NCBI GenBank assembly: GCA_010279815.1
Contig: QEOQ01000515.1
Span: forward strand, 548,323-588,102
Reading direction: 5' to 3'
DNA length: 39,780 nucleotides
Source of the DNA: Brachionus plicatilis
Lineage: Eukaryota; Rotifera; Eurotatoria; Ploima; Brachionidae
Below are positions 17,876-28,600 of this stretch, in pieces (the first letter of the stretch is position 1; each line of letters opens with the position of its first letter). Made by a program: the position numbers and the translations under genes. The notes under the pieces were generated by a model. That model made no database searches. It saw only the letters and a list, made by a program, of their open reading frames with translations, and had not been told where the DNA came from.

Positions 17876-19160
17876 TAATTGGGGCTCCCAATTGGTGATG
17901 GAAAATTTGTTAATGATTTTGTAGAAGAAAAATGGAAAAAAGTGGAAAAGAGCTTCTACTCACTTTATGGACTGGGTTGCAAACCAAAAATGACAAGTCC
18001 AGCATTATGAAGTTTCGTTCAAAAAGTTCAGTTCAAAATCTTAAATTTGTATATATTTTGAATGGAATGAAGTGATAAAATAAAAATTTAGCACATGATG
18101 TAACAAAAAATGTTACAGGACTTGCTCAAAAAAAAAACAAAAAAGAAATTTCAATTAACCAATTATTGATTTTCCAAAAAAACTGAATAAATATTAAGTT
18201 GGTTTTGAAATACAAATTTCGAAATTTAAAATTAAACACTTACAAAAATTTTAAAATATTGCAAATAAAACTTCTTTTTTTACAAAGACAAATAAATTGT
18301 CTTAAATTAGATTGATTTTAAGAGTCGATGATAAATTAAAAGAAAACTTTCAGAATTTATTTTCAAGGCTACTTGGTGTAACAACTTTTGTTACACATTG
18401 TTACATATTTTACAGAAGCAAATTTTTTTCATTCATCGAAAAATTTCAATTAAGAACTTTTTTCTTGAATTTTTTGAACTTTTTGAACAAAACTTCACAA
18501 TGCTACAAGTCCTGATTTACTGGGCTTCTTGTACAAACAATTTTGTCAATCAATATTTAGATATCATCTCGATACGGTTTGGATGGGTGCTGATAAACTC
18601 AGCTAATTTGAAACAAGACAGAATTTACTCCTAAAAAGAGCACTCGGTATCAAGAAATTTGCAAGATTTAGACCAATGTTAGAGACCACAAAAGTAGAAA
18701 CGATTGAGAAAATTTACTGCAAACATAAGATCTTCTTTCTAAATAACTTCGTCAAAGTATTTTGTGTAATAGCCTTTTGGTTTTCTTAAAAGTAAACTAT
18801 GAAAATTTTGACCAAAAAAACTCTTCGTATTGTAGACAGATAAACAACTTAGAAAAAAAAATTTATATCTATACATTAGATAATAATACAAAAACGTCAA
18901 TCTTAATTATTGACCATGTCTTCCATTGTGCAAACCGAGGTTTGGTGAACTCGATTAAATTTGTTGTTCAACAACTTAAGATTGAAATGTCACAGAATTT
19001 TAATTTTTTTTACTTATTTAATATTTTAAACGACTTTTTAAAAATAGATTTTTTACTTAGTTTTTCTTATGTTTTGTACATATCTATCAACTTATAATTA
19101 TATTTTTCTAATCTCTTTTTTTTTGTGTCTATGAGGCTTAATTCATTCAAATAAATAAAT
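17876..19160 (+). pseudogene. LINE reverse transcriptase C-terminal part, broken and split by an insertion
   Basis: The plus-strand frame LGLPIGDGKFVNDFVEEKWK, SFYSLYGLGCKPKMT runs to 18000 and resumes after 18512 as SPDLLGFLYKQFCQSIFRY. With frame changes and stops it then continues as LLLKRALGIKKFARFRPMLE, then KVETIEKIYCKHKIFFLNNF, then LEKKIYIYTLDNNTKTS. This is the region after the catalytic FADD box in non-LTR retrotransposons (thumb and C-terminal segment with LLKRALGI). The 3' end near 19135-19160 is AT-rich with AAATAAATAAATAA. The element is 5'-truncated, has several stops, and is interrupted by the 504 bp foldback element at 18001-18504. Confidence 0.8.
18001..18504. mobile_element. 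504 bp foldback element with GCATTGTGAA ends and TGTAACA motif, perfect 8 bp target duplication
   Basis: The left end AGCATTATGAAGTTTCGTTC and inverted right end AGCATTGTGAAGTTTTGTTC match and continue with AAAAAGTTCA. The arms carry TGTAACA/TGTTACA copies (18110, 18378-18412). It is bordered by ACAAGTCC at 17993-18000 and again at 18505-18512. Removing the element and one copy restores a continuous LINE reading frame across the site, which confirms the boundaries. Confidence 0.93.
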
Positions 19161-19717
19161 AAAAAATTGTTTTTTAAATTTTTTTTTCTTTTTAGTGTTG
19201 TGTATCTTTGACACTTTGAGCTACAAGTTAATGTCTAAAAATGAAAAGGAACAAAAAAATGAATGCTTAAAGGAAAGGAAGAAGGAGAAATGACGAGAAT
19301 TAAGATAAGAAAACGAACAAACAAGTTTTAAATTGTACCATAATAAATATTTTTTATAAGGTTTTTTATTTTTTTTCCTTGTATTGCCATTCTTTTCCAC
19401 TAAAAAAATCGAAGAATTGCGTAAACAAAATTAATTTTATTTTTTCATTGAAATCTGATCAGAATATATTATTTTAAAATAAATATTTAAAATTTAAAAA
19501 AAACTTTTTTATATTTTGAAATGAAATTTTTTGAGAGAATTTCTTGCAAAATTTCAACTAGAGTTTCGAGTAATTCCTTGAATTTAGGAGCGTTTTCAAT
19601 ATTTTTACTCAACCCAGTGGTTTCTAAATGAATATTTTTCATTGTATCCTTAGAAACTAAATTTTATTGATAAATTAAATCATATCAAACTTTTTTTCTA
19701 AAATTACGAGACAAGAA
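19161..19717. other. Upstream region of the speriolin-like gene, no gene seen
   Basis: AT-rich. The part near 19210-19330 (TACAAGTTAATGTC, then GAAGGAGAAATGACGAG, then ACAAACAAGTTTTAAATT) vaguely resembles the ACTAACTTGTAC MITE but is too decayed to call. The gene's promoter should lie here. Confidence 0.35.
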
Positions 19718-22700
19718 ATGAAAGAGGTCGTAAATTTTGGTGATAAAACAACAAAAGATGTTCAATCGAAAAGCAAAAGTACTAATAAGACATCTTTATT
19801 TAAATCTCCATTAATCAAACTTCAAATTGAGCATGCAAATTCAGTAAAGGAATTGAAAAAACTTGAGAGAAATTCTTCAATAAAGAAAAGTAAAATAAAT
19901 TTCATTGAAAGAAACAAATCCATAAGTAGATTTAAGAAGCATGTTGTCCTTCCTGATCATACACACAAAAAAGTCTCAAAGTTATTTGTTCCAGTGAGGA
20001 ACAATTTGAACAAGTCGGCTGGAAAAAAATCTCCAAACGAGAAAAAAATATTCAGACAAAGATTTAGAATTGTTCTCAAGTTTAGAAAAAATTTGGCGAA
20101 ATTTTTTTCTTCAATATTCGCAAGAATTTTCCATAAAACAAAATTTAAGCAAGTAAAGTCAAAAAGTAAGCCTTCGAAAGCAATTTCAAACTCAAAAGAT
20201 TGGATTAGTGAGATAGAAGCAGACTCACAAAGTTCCAGTACAAATTCAGCAATGCATTCACCAAAAAATAGCAAGCAGGAATTAAATTATTCAAATGAAT
20301 GTGAAGTTCCGTCAACCGATTTTTATCAAGTAAATCATTTAGAATGTGAAAAGTTTGAAATTGAAATCCTCAAAATTTCAATAAATCAATCATTTAATTT
20401 CAATCAAGTTTCCATTAGAGAAAACACTATCTTTGAACATATTGTGGAAAAAAAATCATCTGTAAACATTTCTATTCAAGATTCCCTTTCTTCACAATCA
20501 GAAAGTCAAATAATTGAGTGCAGAAAAAGCTCCTCAAGCAAAATCAGGAATGAAAGCTTGGACTCTAATTCTCTGCTTGAATTGAGATCTAGTATTGATG
20601 AATCTAACAGAGAAGATAATATTGGCCCGACCAGTAAATTTGAGAATAATTTGATGAATTTGTATGAAACTCATCAAAAAATTGTTGACAAATATCTAAA
20701 GTCAAATTTGGACGAGCAATCTGACGAAAATTGCTCAAAAACATTTTTGATTGTTCCAAGTCTTTATGAAAAGTACGGTTTTCATTTAGTAAATCTTTTC
20801 AAAAGTCAAGTAGGTAGGTTCAAAATTAGATCAAAATGCCAACTTTTATAAAAAAATTAAATATTTAGATGAGCCATTTTTGCCTTATTATGTAGACCCT
20901 CGGCTTGTTGGAGAATGCTTGTACCAACTTGATCAACGTGTCTTCAGCTATGTGTTTAGGCTGACTCCATTCAATAGGCGCAATATAAGAGAAGGCTATC
21001 AACCATTTGATATCATTTCTACAGCCGAACATTTTTCAAACGAATCAGGTAAAATCTTGATTTTTTAATAAAAAGTAAGGTGATATTTCAAAATATAGAA
21101 AAAAAATGTAGAAAAAGTAAATGTCGAAAAAAATATAGAAAATAAAAAACCTTTATTTGAAAGGAATAAATATATAAAAAAACATCTTGCTTTTTTTAAT
21201 GAAATTTAAAATGAATGCTAATACTCCGGTCTAATTTATTTTATTTATTTATTTATTTGTATATCTGTACCGAGCTAAAGCTCCTTTAGATTAAATAAAA
21301 AAAAAATAAATAAAAAATTAAAATAAAGTTAAATAAAATAAAATAAAAATAGAAAGTAAGAAAAAAATAAAGTTAAAACGATATAAGTTAAAAAGTAGAT
21401 AAATATTAAAATTAAAATTAGATAAATTTTGACAGAGAGTAACAGAATATATGTTTTTAAATATTTGATGATTCAGGAAAAAAAGAAGAAATAGTAAGGT
21501 AGCAATTACATGGAGTTGGGTACTCGATGTATCTTGATTCGAAACGTTATATTCTTCCACCAGTCTAACAGTTAATGGAACAGAATGGCTCAGTCCTGTC
21601 CTAACATATCTCTCACTCAACTAAAAAAGTCGATTTGAGACTGTTAGTAGCTTAAGTTTATTATATGCCTCATTATGTAATATGTTGGAGGGAGTATCAT
21701 ATCTTAGTTTTAGTATAGAACGAACTGCTGAATTTTGGATTACTTCTAACCTTTTGATATTAGTTTCTGAAAGAGAGTTAAGACAAGGAAAAGAATAATC
21801 TAGAATAGATCCAATCAAAGACTTATAAAGGTATATTAAAGTGTTTAAGTCAAGGCCCCATTTTTTATTCGACAAGATTTTTATTAAATTTAGCCTTGAA
21901 TTGCAACGTTCTTTAATTTTTTCTATCATTGAAGAAAAGGTTAATTTAGAATCAGATTTAATACCTAAGAACTTTATTTCTTTTAAGCTTTCGATTCAAT
22001 TCCCATAAATCCTTAAATTAAACACAGAACTTTCTTTATTATTTTTAGTAAAAATCATTGAACAAGACTTTTCAACCGAAATCTTCATTTTCCACTTGAA
22101 AAGCCATTGTTCTAATTCAACTAAATACTTATTCATCTTACTTTCTATATTTCCATTTTTTTTATAAATAAAAAAATTGACAAGGTCGTCTGCAAAGAGA
22201 AGTGAATATTCTTTATTAGATTTATTTCTTTTAGGAATATCATTTCTTTTTTGAATAACAGATATTTTGAATTCATCACTAATATGTTCATTTATATTTA
22301 CTTTAAATGTTAAGAAATGATTTAATCCAATAAATTAAGTAGGCAGGTATATTTATTGATCAGCTTGTAGATTATACCTTCAAGCCAAACTTTGTCGAAA
22401 GCTTTAGAAATGTCAAAAAATAAGCAACATACTTTTTTCTTTCTATTAAAAGATTTGACAACTTTTTGTATAAGGAAAACTAAATTATCTGCGGTTCTTC
22501 GATGTTTCCTAAAACCAGATTGCTCCTGAATTAGCAAAGAATTTTTTTCCAAGAAATCTTATAACCTTGAAAAAATAATACGTTCAAGAAGTTTACCCAG
22601 ACAGATTGTAATGCTTATTGGTCGATAATTAGATGGGTCTTGTGTAGGAGAAGTGTCTTTTTCAGTGTTTTCGAGGTCAGAATTAGGACTGAATGTTGAA

Positions 22701-23886
22701 GATAATATTTTTCCAAATAATTTCCCTTTTTCCTCATCTGTTTTGAAATCTAGGTTGTTAAGAGTTAGGGTCGGGATTAAATTTGATCCTTTTTTTGATC
22801 TAAACTTATTTATTGTTTTCCAGAATGGCCTGCTTGATAGGGGGTTTCCCCCATATGTTCTAATAAAAATTTTGAGCCATTAATAAAGATTTTTATTGAG
22901 CATTTTTCAAGGCAAAAGTATAAAGCGAACAAAATTAAAACTTGTTGAGAAAACGAAAAAATCAAAAGAGTTGTTTCTTCATATGACACTTTAACAATTA
23001 AATTACATATTGATGGCTTTGCTAATATATTGGAAGATTGAATAATTTAATTAAATTTTTTCTTCTACATTTATTGATTCGATATTTTTATTTTCTCTTC
23101 GTTTAATAAAATTCTATATTTTTTTTCGATATTTTGATTATTCCCCAAAAAGTAAAATAAAAAAAGGAAAAATAAAAATATTTAAGGAAAAAAGAAAAAT
23201 ATTTTAAAATTTCAATCAAATAACCTAAGAAAATTCAAAAGTTTTAATGCTTTTAAAAGAAATTATTTTTTATTATCATTTTATTTATTTATTATTATTT
23301 ATTTTAATAAATAATAATAAATATCTTTCGTACTTTGAGTACATTCTCACCTAGAAATAATACATGGGTTCAAAGATATTTATAAATTTACATCAAAAGT
23401 TTTCTTTTTATAAAAAATGTTAAAATAAGTTACATCTTTTAAATTCAACTTATTATATGACTTTAAGTTTTAGAATTGCCAAAAAGTCTATCTCAAAAAT
23501 ATTAAAAAATTCAAAATAACCCAATATTTTGTGGCTTAAAAAAATAATTTGAAATTTAAATTTTTTAAAAAGGTTTGAATAATGAGAAAAAATTTAGTAC
23601 ATTCATGAACCGCTACAATTATTTAATGAAAAGCTTTCACGAAATAGGCTATAAAGACGAAGAACATCCCAATATGGCTGCATATTTGATAATGAAGTAC
23701 GGACTTTATCCCTGCTTGCCAATAGACTTTCAGATCAATTGCAAAGATTACTCTCAATTTGAAATTTTATTTCGTATTTTAATCAAAAATTTAAATAATG
23801 CTGAAAAAGAATACATGACTGTTTTGTACTTGTGTTTATTATTGTTGGCTTTTGATGATCAGAAGCCTATTTTTTTGCATGACTAG
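19718..23886 (+). CDS. SPATC1L: Speriolin / SPATC1L-like protein
   Basis: Three exons: 19718-20813, 20869-21048 and 23573-23886, 1,590 nt, 529 residues. Intron 1 is 55 bp; intron 2 is 2,524 bp and contains an antisense LINE. The first ~365 residues are Ser/Lys/Asn-rich and look disordered, with a basic Arg/Lys/Phe stretch (about residues 105-150). The conserved part is C-terminal: LVGECLYQLDQRVFSYVFRL, then NRYNYLMKSFHEIGYKDEEH, PNMAAYLIMKYGLYPC, and the end YLCLLLLAFDDQKPIFLHD. This parallels the speriolin C-terminal domain (LD.RI...VFP, Y...M..L..LGY..E.HP..., LV..YGI, LL.LC.L...D..P.F.W). Vertebrate speriolin is a centrosome/spermatid protein that binds CDC20; SPATC1L is its paralog. The gene lacks a recognisable N-terminal speriolin region, so orthology to one paralog is uncertain. 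Confidence 0.78.
21236..22886 (-). pseudogene. 5'-truncated LINE (linker, reverse transcriptase, 3' end)
   Basis: On the minus strand from 22886: YGGNPLSSRPFWKTINKFRS, a linker ..FSPNSDLENTEKDTSP, NYRPISIT, LLERIIFSRL, QSGFRKHRRTADNLVFLIQK, CCLFFDISKAFDKVWLEG, catalytic LLFADDL at about 22192-22212, KFLGIKSDSKLTF, and thumb WGLDLNTLIYLYKSLIGSIL. The end is LSERYVRTGLSHSVPLTVRL. Small frameshifts and stops break it. The 3' end has AAAGGAGCTTTAGCTCGGTA followed by AAATAAATAAATAAATAAAA. It is a jockey/CR1-like non-LTR element lying antisense in the speriolin-like intron 2. A second copy is at 34950-35900. Confidence 0.85.
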
Positions 23887-24105
23887 TAAATTAATCATTT
23901 CTAAAGGATTAATCAATTTTTATTTTTACTAAATTTTGTGATTTTTTTTTCTATATAAAAAATTTTATTCTACAATAAATAAGTTTTTGCCCAATTTGTA
24001 TGATTAAATTAAATGTAAATTTTCAAATTGACTCACATCTATCCAGTCTTCCTTTTTCATGTACAATTTTTCTGCCGTCTAAATAAAAGATAAAATTTAA
24101 ATCTA
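23887..24105. other. Speriolin-like 3' flank
   Basis: Short AT-rich interval. AATAAA at 23974-23979 is a plausible polyadenylation signal, about 88 bp after the stop. Confidence 0.4.
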
Positions 24106-24407
24106 AAACTAAAAGGCCTATATTTTACTCAGTACCTAAAATATTCTATTCAATACCTAATTATATCTTATAATACCAAGTTGCCAAATAAAATTTAATT
24201 CAAAACCAAAAAAATCAGTACCTAATATTTATTTTATTTATTTAAATAGTTTAGGGAATACCCCAGGCAGCTCAGAATGGATCAGAGTCCTTCTTATCAG
24301 CCTAGCGATTGAATAAAAACATAAAAAATTAAAAAGATAAACGTCTAAGAATAAAAAAATGAAAATAAATATTGACTAGTTTTTGGTGAATAATGAAATA
24401 AATGCAT

Positions 24408-24976
24408 ATTTATCTTCGGATATCCTGTAAAATAAAATTGAACTTTCCAAAAAGTGTATAAAATTTTTGATTCAAATCTAGTGCAGTGGAAAAGTACTCC
24501 TTTAAGTCGGTGATAAATTGTTGATGCTCAATTCGTTTATGGAGAAATCTGTGTAAAATACGTTCGGATCTTGTAGCTAACATGTCGAGTTTTAAATGCT
24601 GGTGAATTTTGGTTATTCTTGTCTTGATCGGAAAATACTTAATGTGCCTTAATATTTTGTTCTGTAGTTTTTGTAGATCAGAGCTTATTTTTTACGTGGA
24701 GCATGAAATCGGAATAAAAGAGTTATCGAACTGGGAACGAATAAAGCTTTTGAATACGATCTTGGACAATTCAATTGAGTTTCTTAGTTTTAAACCTTTT
24801 ATCCTACGTATTAGATTAATTTTTGGGACTGGTTGGCTACCGATGAACAGCTTCAATTTGTACTTTGTTTCATAGTTTGATCGATGTCCAGCAGTTGTGA
24901 AAATCGTGTGAAACTTCCTAATATGTTTTACTTGTACTAAAAATAATTTAATAATACCTAATACTATTTTTGTGTA
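24408..24976 (-). pseudogene. LINE reverse transcriptase C-terminal fragment inside the TACCTAA element
   Basis: The minus-strand frame reads VKHIRKFHTIFTTAGHRSNY, PKINLIRRIKGLKLRNSIEL, a single TAA at 24689-24691, then QKLQNKILRHIKYFPIKTRI, LDMLATRSERILHRFLHKRI and ends IRR-stop at 24406-24408. This is the C-terminal tail of a non-LTR reverse transcriptase (Q...LR...P...R...LHQ..., LDML..RSER). Its 3' end continues through CTGAGCTGCCTGGGGTATTC to an AAATAAATAAAATAAAT tail near 24225. One stop in about 190 codons suggests a fairly recent copy. Confidence 0.8.
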
Positions 24977-25019
24977 CCTAATTAGGTACAACTATTTTTG
25001 TTAGTACCAAATATTAAAC

Positions 25020-25245
25020 AATTATCACTTTATCTAAACAAGTCTGATTTATCTCTTGATAAATTTAAGTCAAAGCTATGACTTAATACTTAAACACTTT
25101 GCACATGTCACCTCTTAGAATTTATCAATATTAATTGTCTTTTTATTATATTTTAACTTATTTTAATTTTTCTTTACATTTTTATTTTTATTTTTTTTTA
25201 ATCTGAAGGAGCTTTAGCTTGACACAGATAAAACAAATGAATAAT
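25020..25245 (+). pseudogene. LINE 3' end, opposite orientation, inside the same element
   Basis: NKSDLSLDKFKSKL-stop (25036-25084) is the usual last motif of a reverse transcriptase ORF. A 3' UTR ending AATCTGAAGGAGCTTTAGCT follows, matching the 3' end of the LINE at 21236 (AATCTAAAGGAGCTTTAGCT). It is truncated to about 225 bp. Confidence 0.7.
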
Positions 25246-25323
25246 TATTAAATTTTTTTTTTTAATCTAAAATCAATTAAATTAAATTTTTTATAAAAAA
25301 GTCCGAACAACATGAATTTTTTG

Positions 25324-25412
25324 ACGCTCCAGGTAATAAAAACAAAGGACAAAAAAGGTAAAAATAAAGATGTTATTGTTAAAAGATCAGCTCGATTGGC
25401 TAAAAAGAATTG
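25324..25412 (+). other. Coding-like basic tail, possibly captured exon or transposon ORF end
   Basis: An open frame ending VIVKRSARLAKKN-stop, preceded by KTKDKKGKNKD. A terminal (R/K)RSxRLAKK motif is common at the ends of transposon-encoded proteins. It is too short to assign and lies wholly within the TACCTAA element. Confidence 0.35.
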
Positions 25413-25664
25413 AATTTGTTTATTGTTGACGTTTTCTTAAATTTTCCTTAATAAATCATACTATTTCTTTTTTAAAATTAAATAGAATTTTATAAAACGT
25501 CAAAAATTAGATTTTTTTCTAATAAAACTTACTAAAAAGTTTTTTGGTACTAGAAAATTTAATTGGGAACAACTAAAACATATTGGTCATTTCTAAATTA
25601 CTTTTGGGACTTGATAAAATAAAATTAGGTATTGAGTAAAATATAAACCAAACTAAAAATGAGT

Positions 25665-28600
25665 CTACAATACTTCTCTGTCTTTAATGCAAATGATTCG
25701 TCCTTCAATTGTTGGACAAAGTTTGATGGATTTTTCCTCATAGAATGACATTTTGGTGGCATAATCAGAAGATTTTTTTAAGTTGTTTAACGCTTCTTTC
25801 GAAAGACCCAAAGATTGATGTAAACTCAATTTTCTTGATTCTCGCCTTGGTCTGGCACAAACATGATTTAATGGATCGAACATACTCTCGTCTTCACTTA
25901 TACTTGGACTCATTGAACCACTGTTTAGCAAGATCTCTCGAATAATGGAGGTTTTTCTTACCAATGGAACCAGGCTAGGTCTTCTAATTGAACCAGGTGG
26001 TAGAGACTTCAATTTCTCAATTTTATTAAAATGATTCTCGATGAGAGAAAAAATTATGGAACCATCTTCATCATCAATCTAAAAATCTTAATTATTCAAT
26101 TTTATTTTAAATTAAAAAAAATTACCAAACATGTAGAATTTGACAGCATTGTATATCCATCTTTTCCGTTCTTCATGTAGGCTTTTGTAGCCAATTTATA
26201 AGTCTAAAGAAAAAATATTTTTTTAAAAGTAATCTTAACTTTATCAACTAATTTTGTACCCTGTGATAATCAAGATATTCATTTTGAATCTTAACAAATT
26301 TTGGATCAACTCGATGACCGGCTGGCTTGGATGGATCAAATGCAAATTCTATTCCAGACACTTGTGGGAATCGACCCTCCAGTTTGGGATACATGGAAAC
26401 ACCATTTTCGAGCGCAAGATGAATGGTTCGTCCATCACATTCAATTAAAACAACAGGATCAGGAAATGGAATTATTTTTTTCAGGTCTCCGACAGTAAAA
26501 GTGCCAGCTGGTGTAATGCAGTCACTTCTCAAAGTGCCTGAGTTAATTATAGCACAATCGGCATTAACTGACTAAATTTTTTTTTTAATTAATAAAATAA
26601 TTTTAAATTACTAAATGATACTTCTAAAATTATATCACACACAAAATTGCCAAGATTTGATTCACTTGAACGAACCACAGTGAATCTACCATCTAAATCT
26701 GAATTAATAAAACCAAGAACACGCTCTAAATCTTTGTCTCCCTGATTTAAATAAAACTCAACAACAGATTTCAAATCATTGTCTTCGGGCAATTTTGAAT
26801 CAACAATATACCTTTCTATTTTAGTGACACATGATTTGTTATTTGAATTCTGTAATCCAATTTCAACCAGAGAGAGTTCCCTTAGAAAAAGGAATAATAT
26901 AAGAATTATTCGCTTGATTGCTTCATTTTTTACCTAAAATCTGTTCCACTTTTAACAACCCATCGATCATTTACCTTAAGAATTGAAATAAATTTCTAAA
27001 ATAAAAATCAAAATTATTAGTTACTATTTCGCAAACATAGTTATGATCATGACCACCCAAAACCAAATCGATTTCTGGAACTTCTTCAGCTAATTCCAGA
27101 TCATTAGGTAGACGCATATGTGTTAAGGCAATTACATAATCAACTTTCTATTAAAAATTATAGAATTTAATTTTAAATTAATTTCATAAAATGTAAACCG
27201 GCCTAATTTTAATGAAAATTATTATTTAGAAGTAAAGTTTAGAATAAAAAAAAATAAAATATTAAAAAAAAATAAAATGGGTGAGGTAGAAAAAAAAATT
27301 AACTTTAAAAATCAGAATGAGAAAAAACATAAATTGAATAAAAAATAACTAAAATAGTCAATATGAGACAAAATTTAGACTGAATCTAATTCAAGAGTAG
27401 TTTAAAGAATTAGTTAAAACCCTCTAGTTTGAAAAATTTATCAGTTTTTTAGAAAAATTAATTTTAATTTTAATTTTTAAGCTAATAATGATAAAAAATG
27501 TGTTAAAATACCTGTAAATTTACGGGAAAAAATTAATAGTCTTTTACGCAAAATAATTTGAATTTTTGCTTTTTGTCTTTAATTTTTAATTGATTATATT
27601 TTTCTTTAACTAAAACTATTTTATTAAACCAAAAAATATTAAAAAAGATTGAATTTAGAATTTATTTATTTAGGTTTTTTATCTTTTTATAAAATTCGTT
27701 ACATGTTTGTTTCTACAGTGTTTAAAGTTAAACTGTATAATGGGTAAGATTTCATCATTTTACGTAATTTTACGTAAAATTACACTAGTTTAAGTAAGTT
27801 TCGTCAAAAAGGCTTACGGGCGAAAAAAACTGAATTATAGAGGAAAAAGTGAAAAATTAAATAAAAATTTGAATTTTATAAGACTTGAATAAAAACATTA
27901 CACTTTGTTACTTTTTCTAAAATCATTTTACGTAAAATTACCCAATTTAATGTAATAATATGTAATTTTCTGTCACGTTTTTTTAGTAATGTAGATATTA
28001 GGAAAGTCCCCATATTTTTAAGTAAAATGATTTAAAAAAAAGTAATAAAGTGTAAGTTATCCCATATTTTTTTTAGATAAATTTACGAAAATCTAGGCAA
28101 TTCTTATTCAATTAATTAATTCACTAATAAATCTCTAATCTTGTACATCCCGAATCCCTAAATCAGCGCTCCGCCATGTAGATTTTATTTTAATTATTTT
28201 ATATTTTGTGCCGCTTAATATTTTTTCTAAATAAAATAATAATAATAAAATTTTTTTTAATTCAATTTCTTTCTGATGTTTTTTTCAATTAATTAATTTG
28301 TATTTCAACAGACACAAAAAAGATTTTATTATTTAATCCTCTTTAGTCTCTTTTTTAAAATTACAAAAAGACATTTAAATGAGTTATACCTCCTAAAATT
28401 TTATAAAAATTCATCACTTTAATCAATAATAAATAAAAATATCATAATTTCTAATATTTAGTAAAAAGTTTTAATTGAAAAAAATTTGTATTTTTAAAAG
28501 ATTTCTTTGAGATAAATTTTAGAAAAATGGTGTTAAAAGTGTGTGTAGAGAAGTTATCTAAGTTGGTTAAATTTTGTGCAGAAAAATATTTTCAGTGTGA

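Larger units (their letters stand above)
24115..25649. mobile_element. MULE-like foldback element with TACCTAA motif and perfect 9 bp target duplication
   Basis: AAACTAAAA stands at 24106-24114 and 25650-25658. The left end GGCCTATATTTTACTCAGTA matches the inverted right end GGTTTATATTTTACTCAATA. Both arms continue with copies of (A/G)TACCTAA and ACCAA; TACCTAATTAGGTA is an internal palindrome at 24976-24989. The interior holds a minus-strand LINE fragment, a plus-strand LINE 3' end and a short coding-like tail at 25324-25412. The right end lies just 15 bp from the stop codon of the nucleotidase-like gene. Confidence 0.9.

Noticed and set aside
22653..22883. Plus-strand 76-residue frame in the speriolin-like intron
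   Set aside because: It is antisense to the LINE linker and reverse transcriptase start (FWKTINK...NYRPISIT).
23280..23400. (ATT)n-rich stretch with CTTTCGTACTTTGAGTAC
   Set aside because: It could be a LINE 3' tail on the minus strand, but I could not pair it with any coding remnant or second copy.
26254..26498. Plus-strand frames of 64-65 residues
   Set aside because: They are antisense to nucleotidase paralog 1 exon 7, which has the 5'-nucleotidase C-terminal motifs.
26996..27024. Alternative 29 bp intron with donor GTAACT in nucleotidase paralog 1
   Set aside because: It is shorter than any other intron here and would insert VCEI into the GGHDHNY-K junction. The donor at 27036 gives a 41 bp intron and matches the family better.
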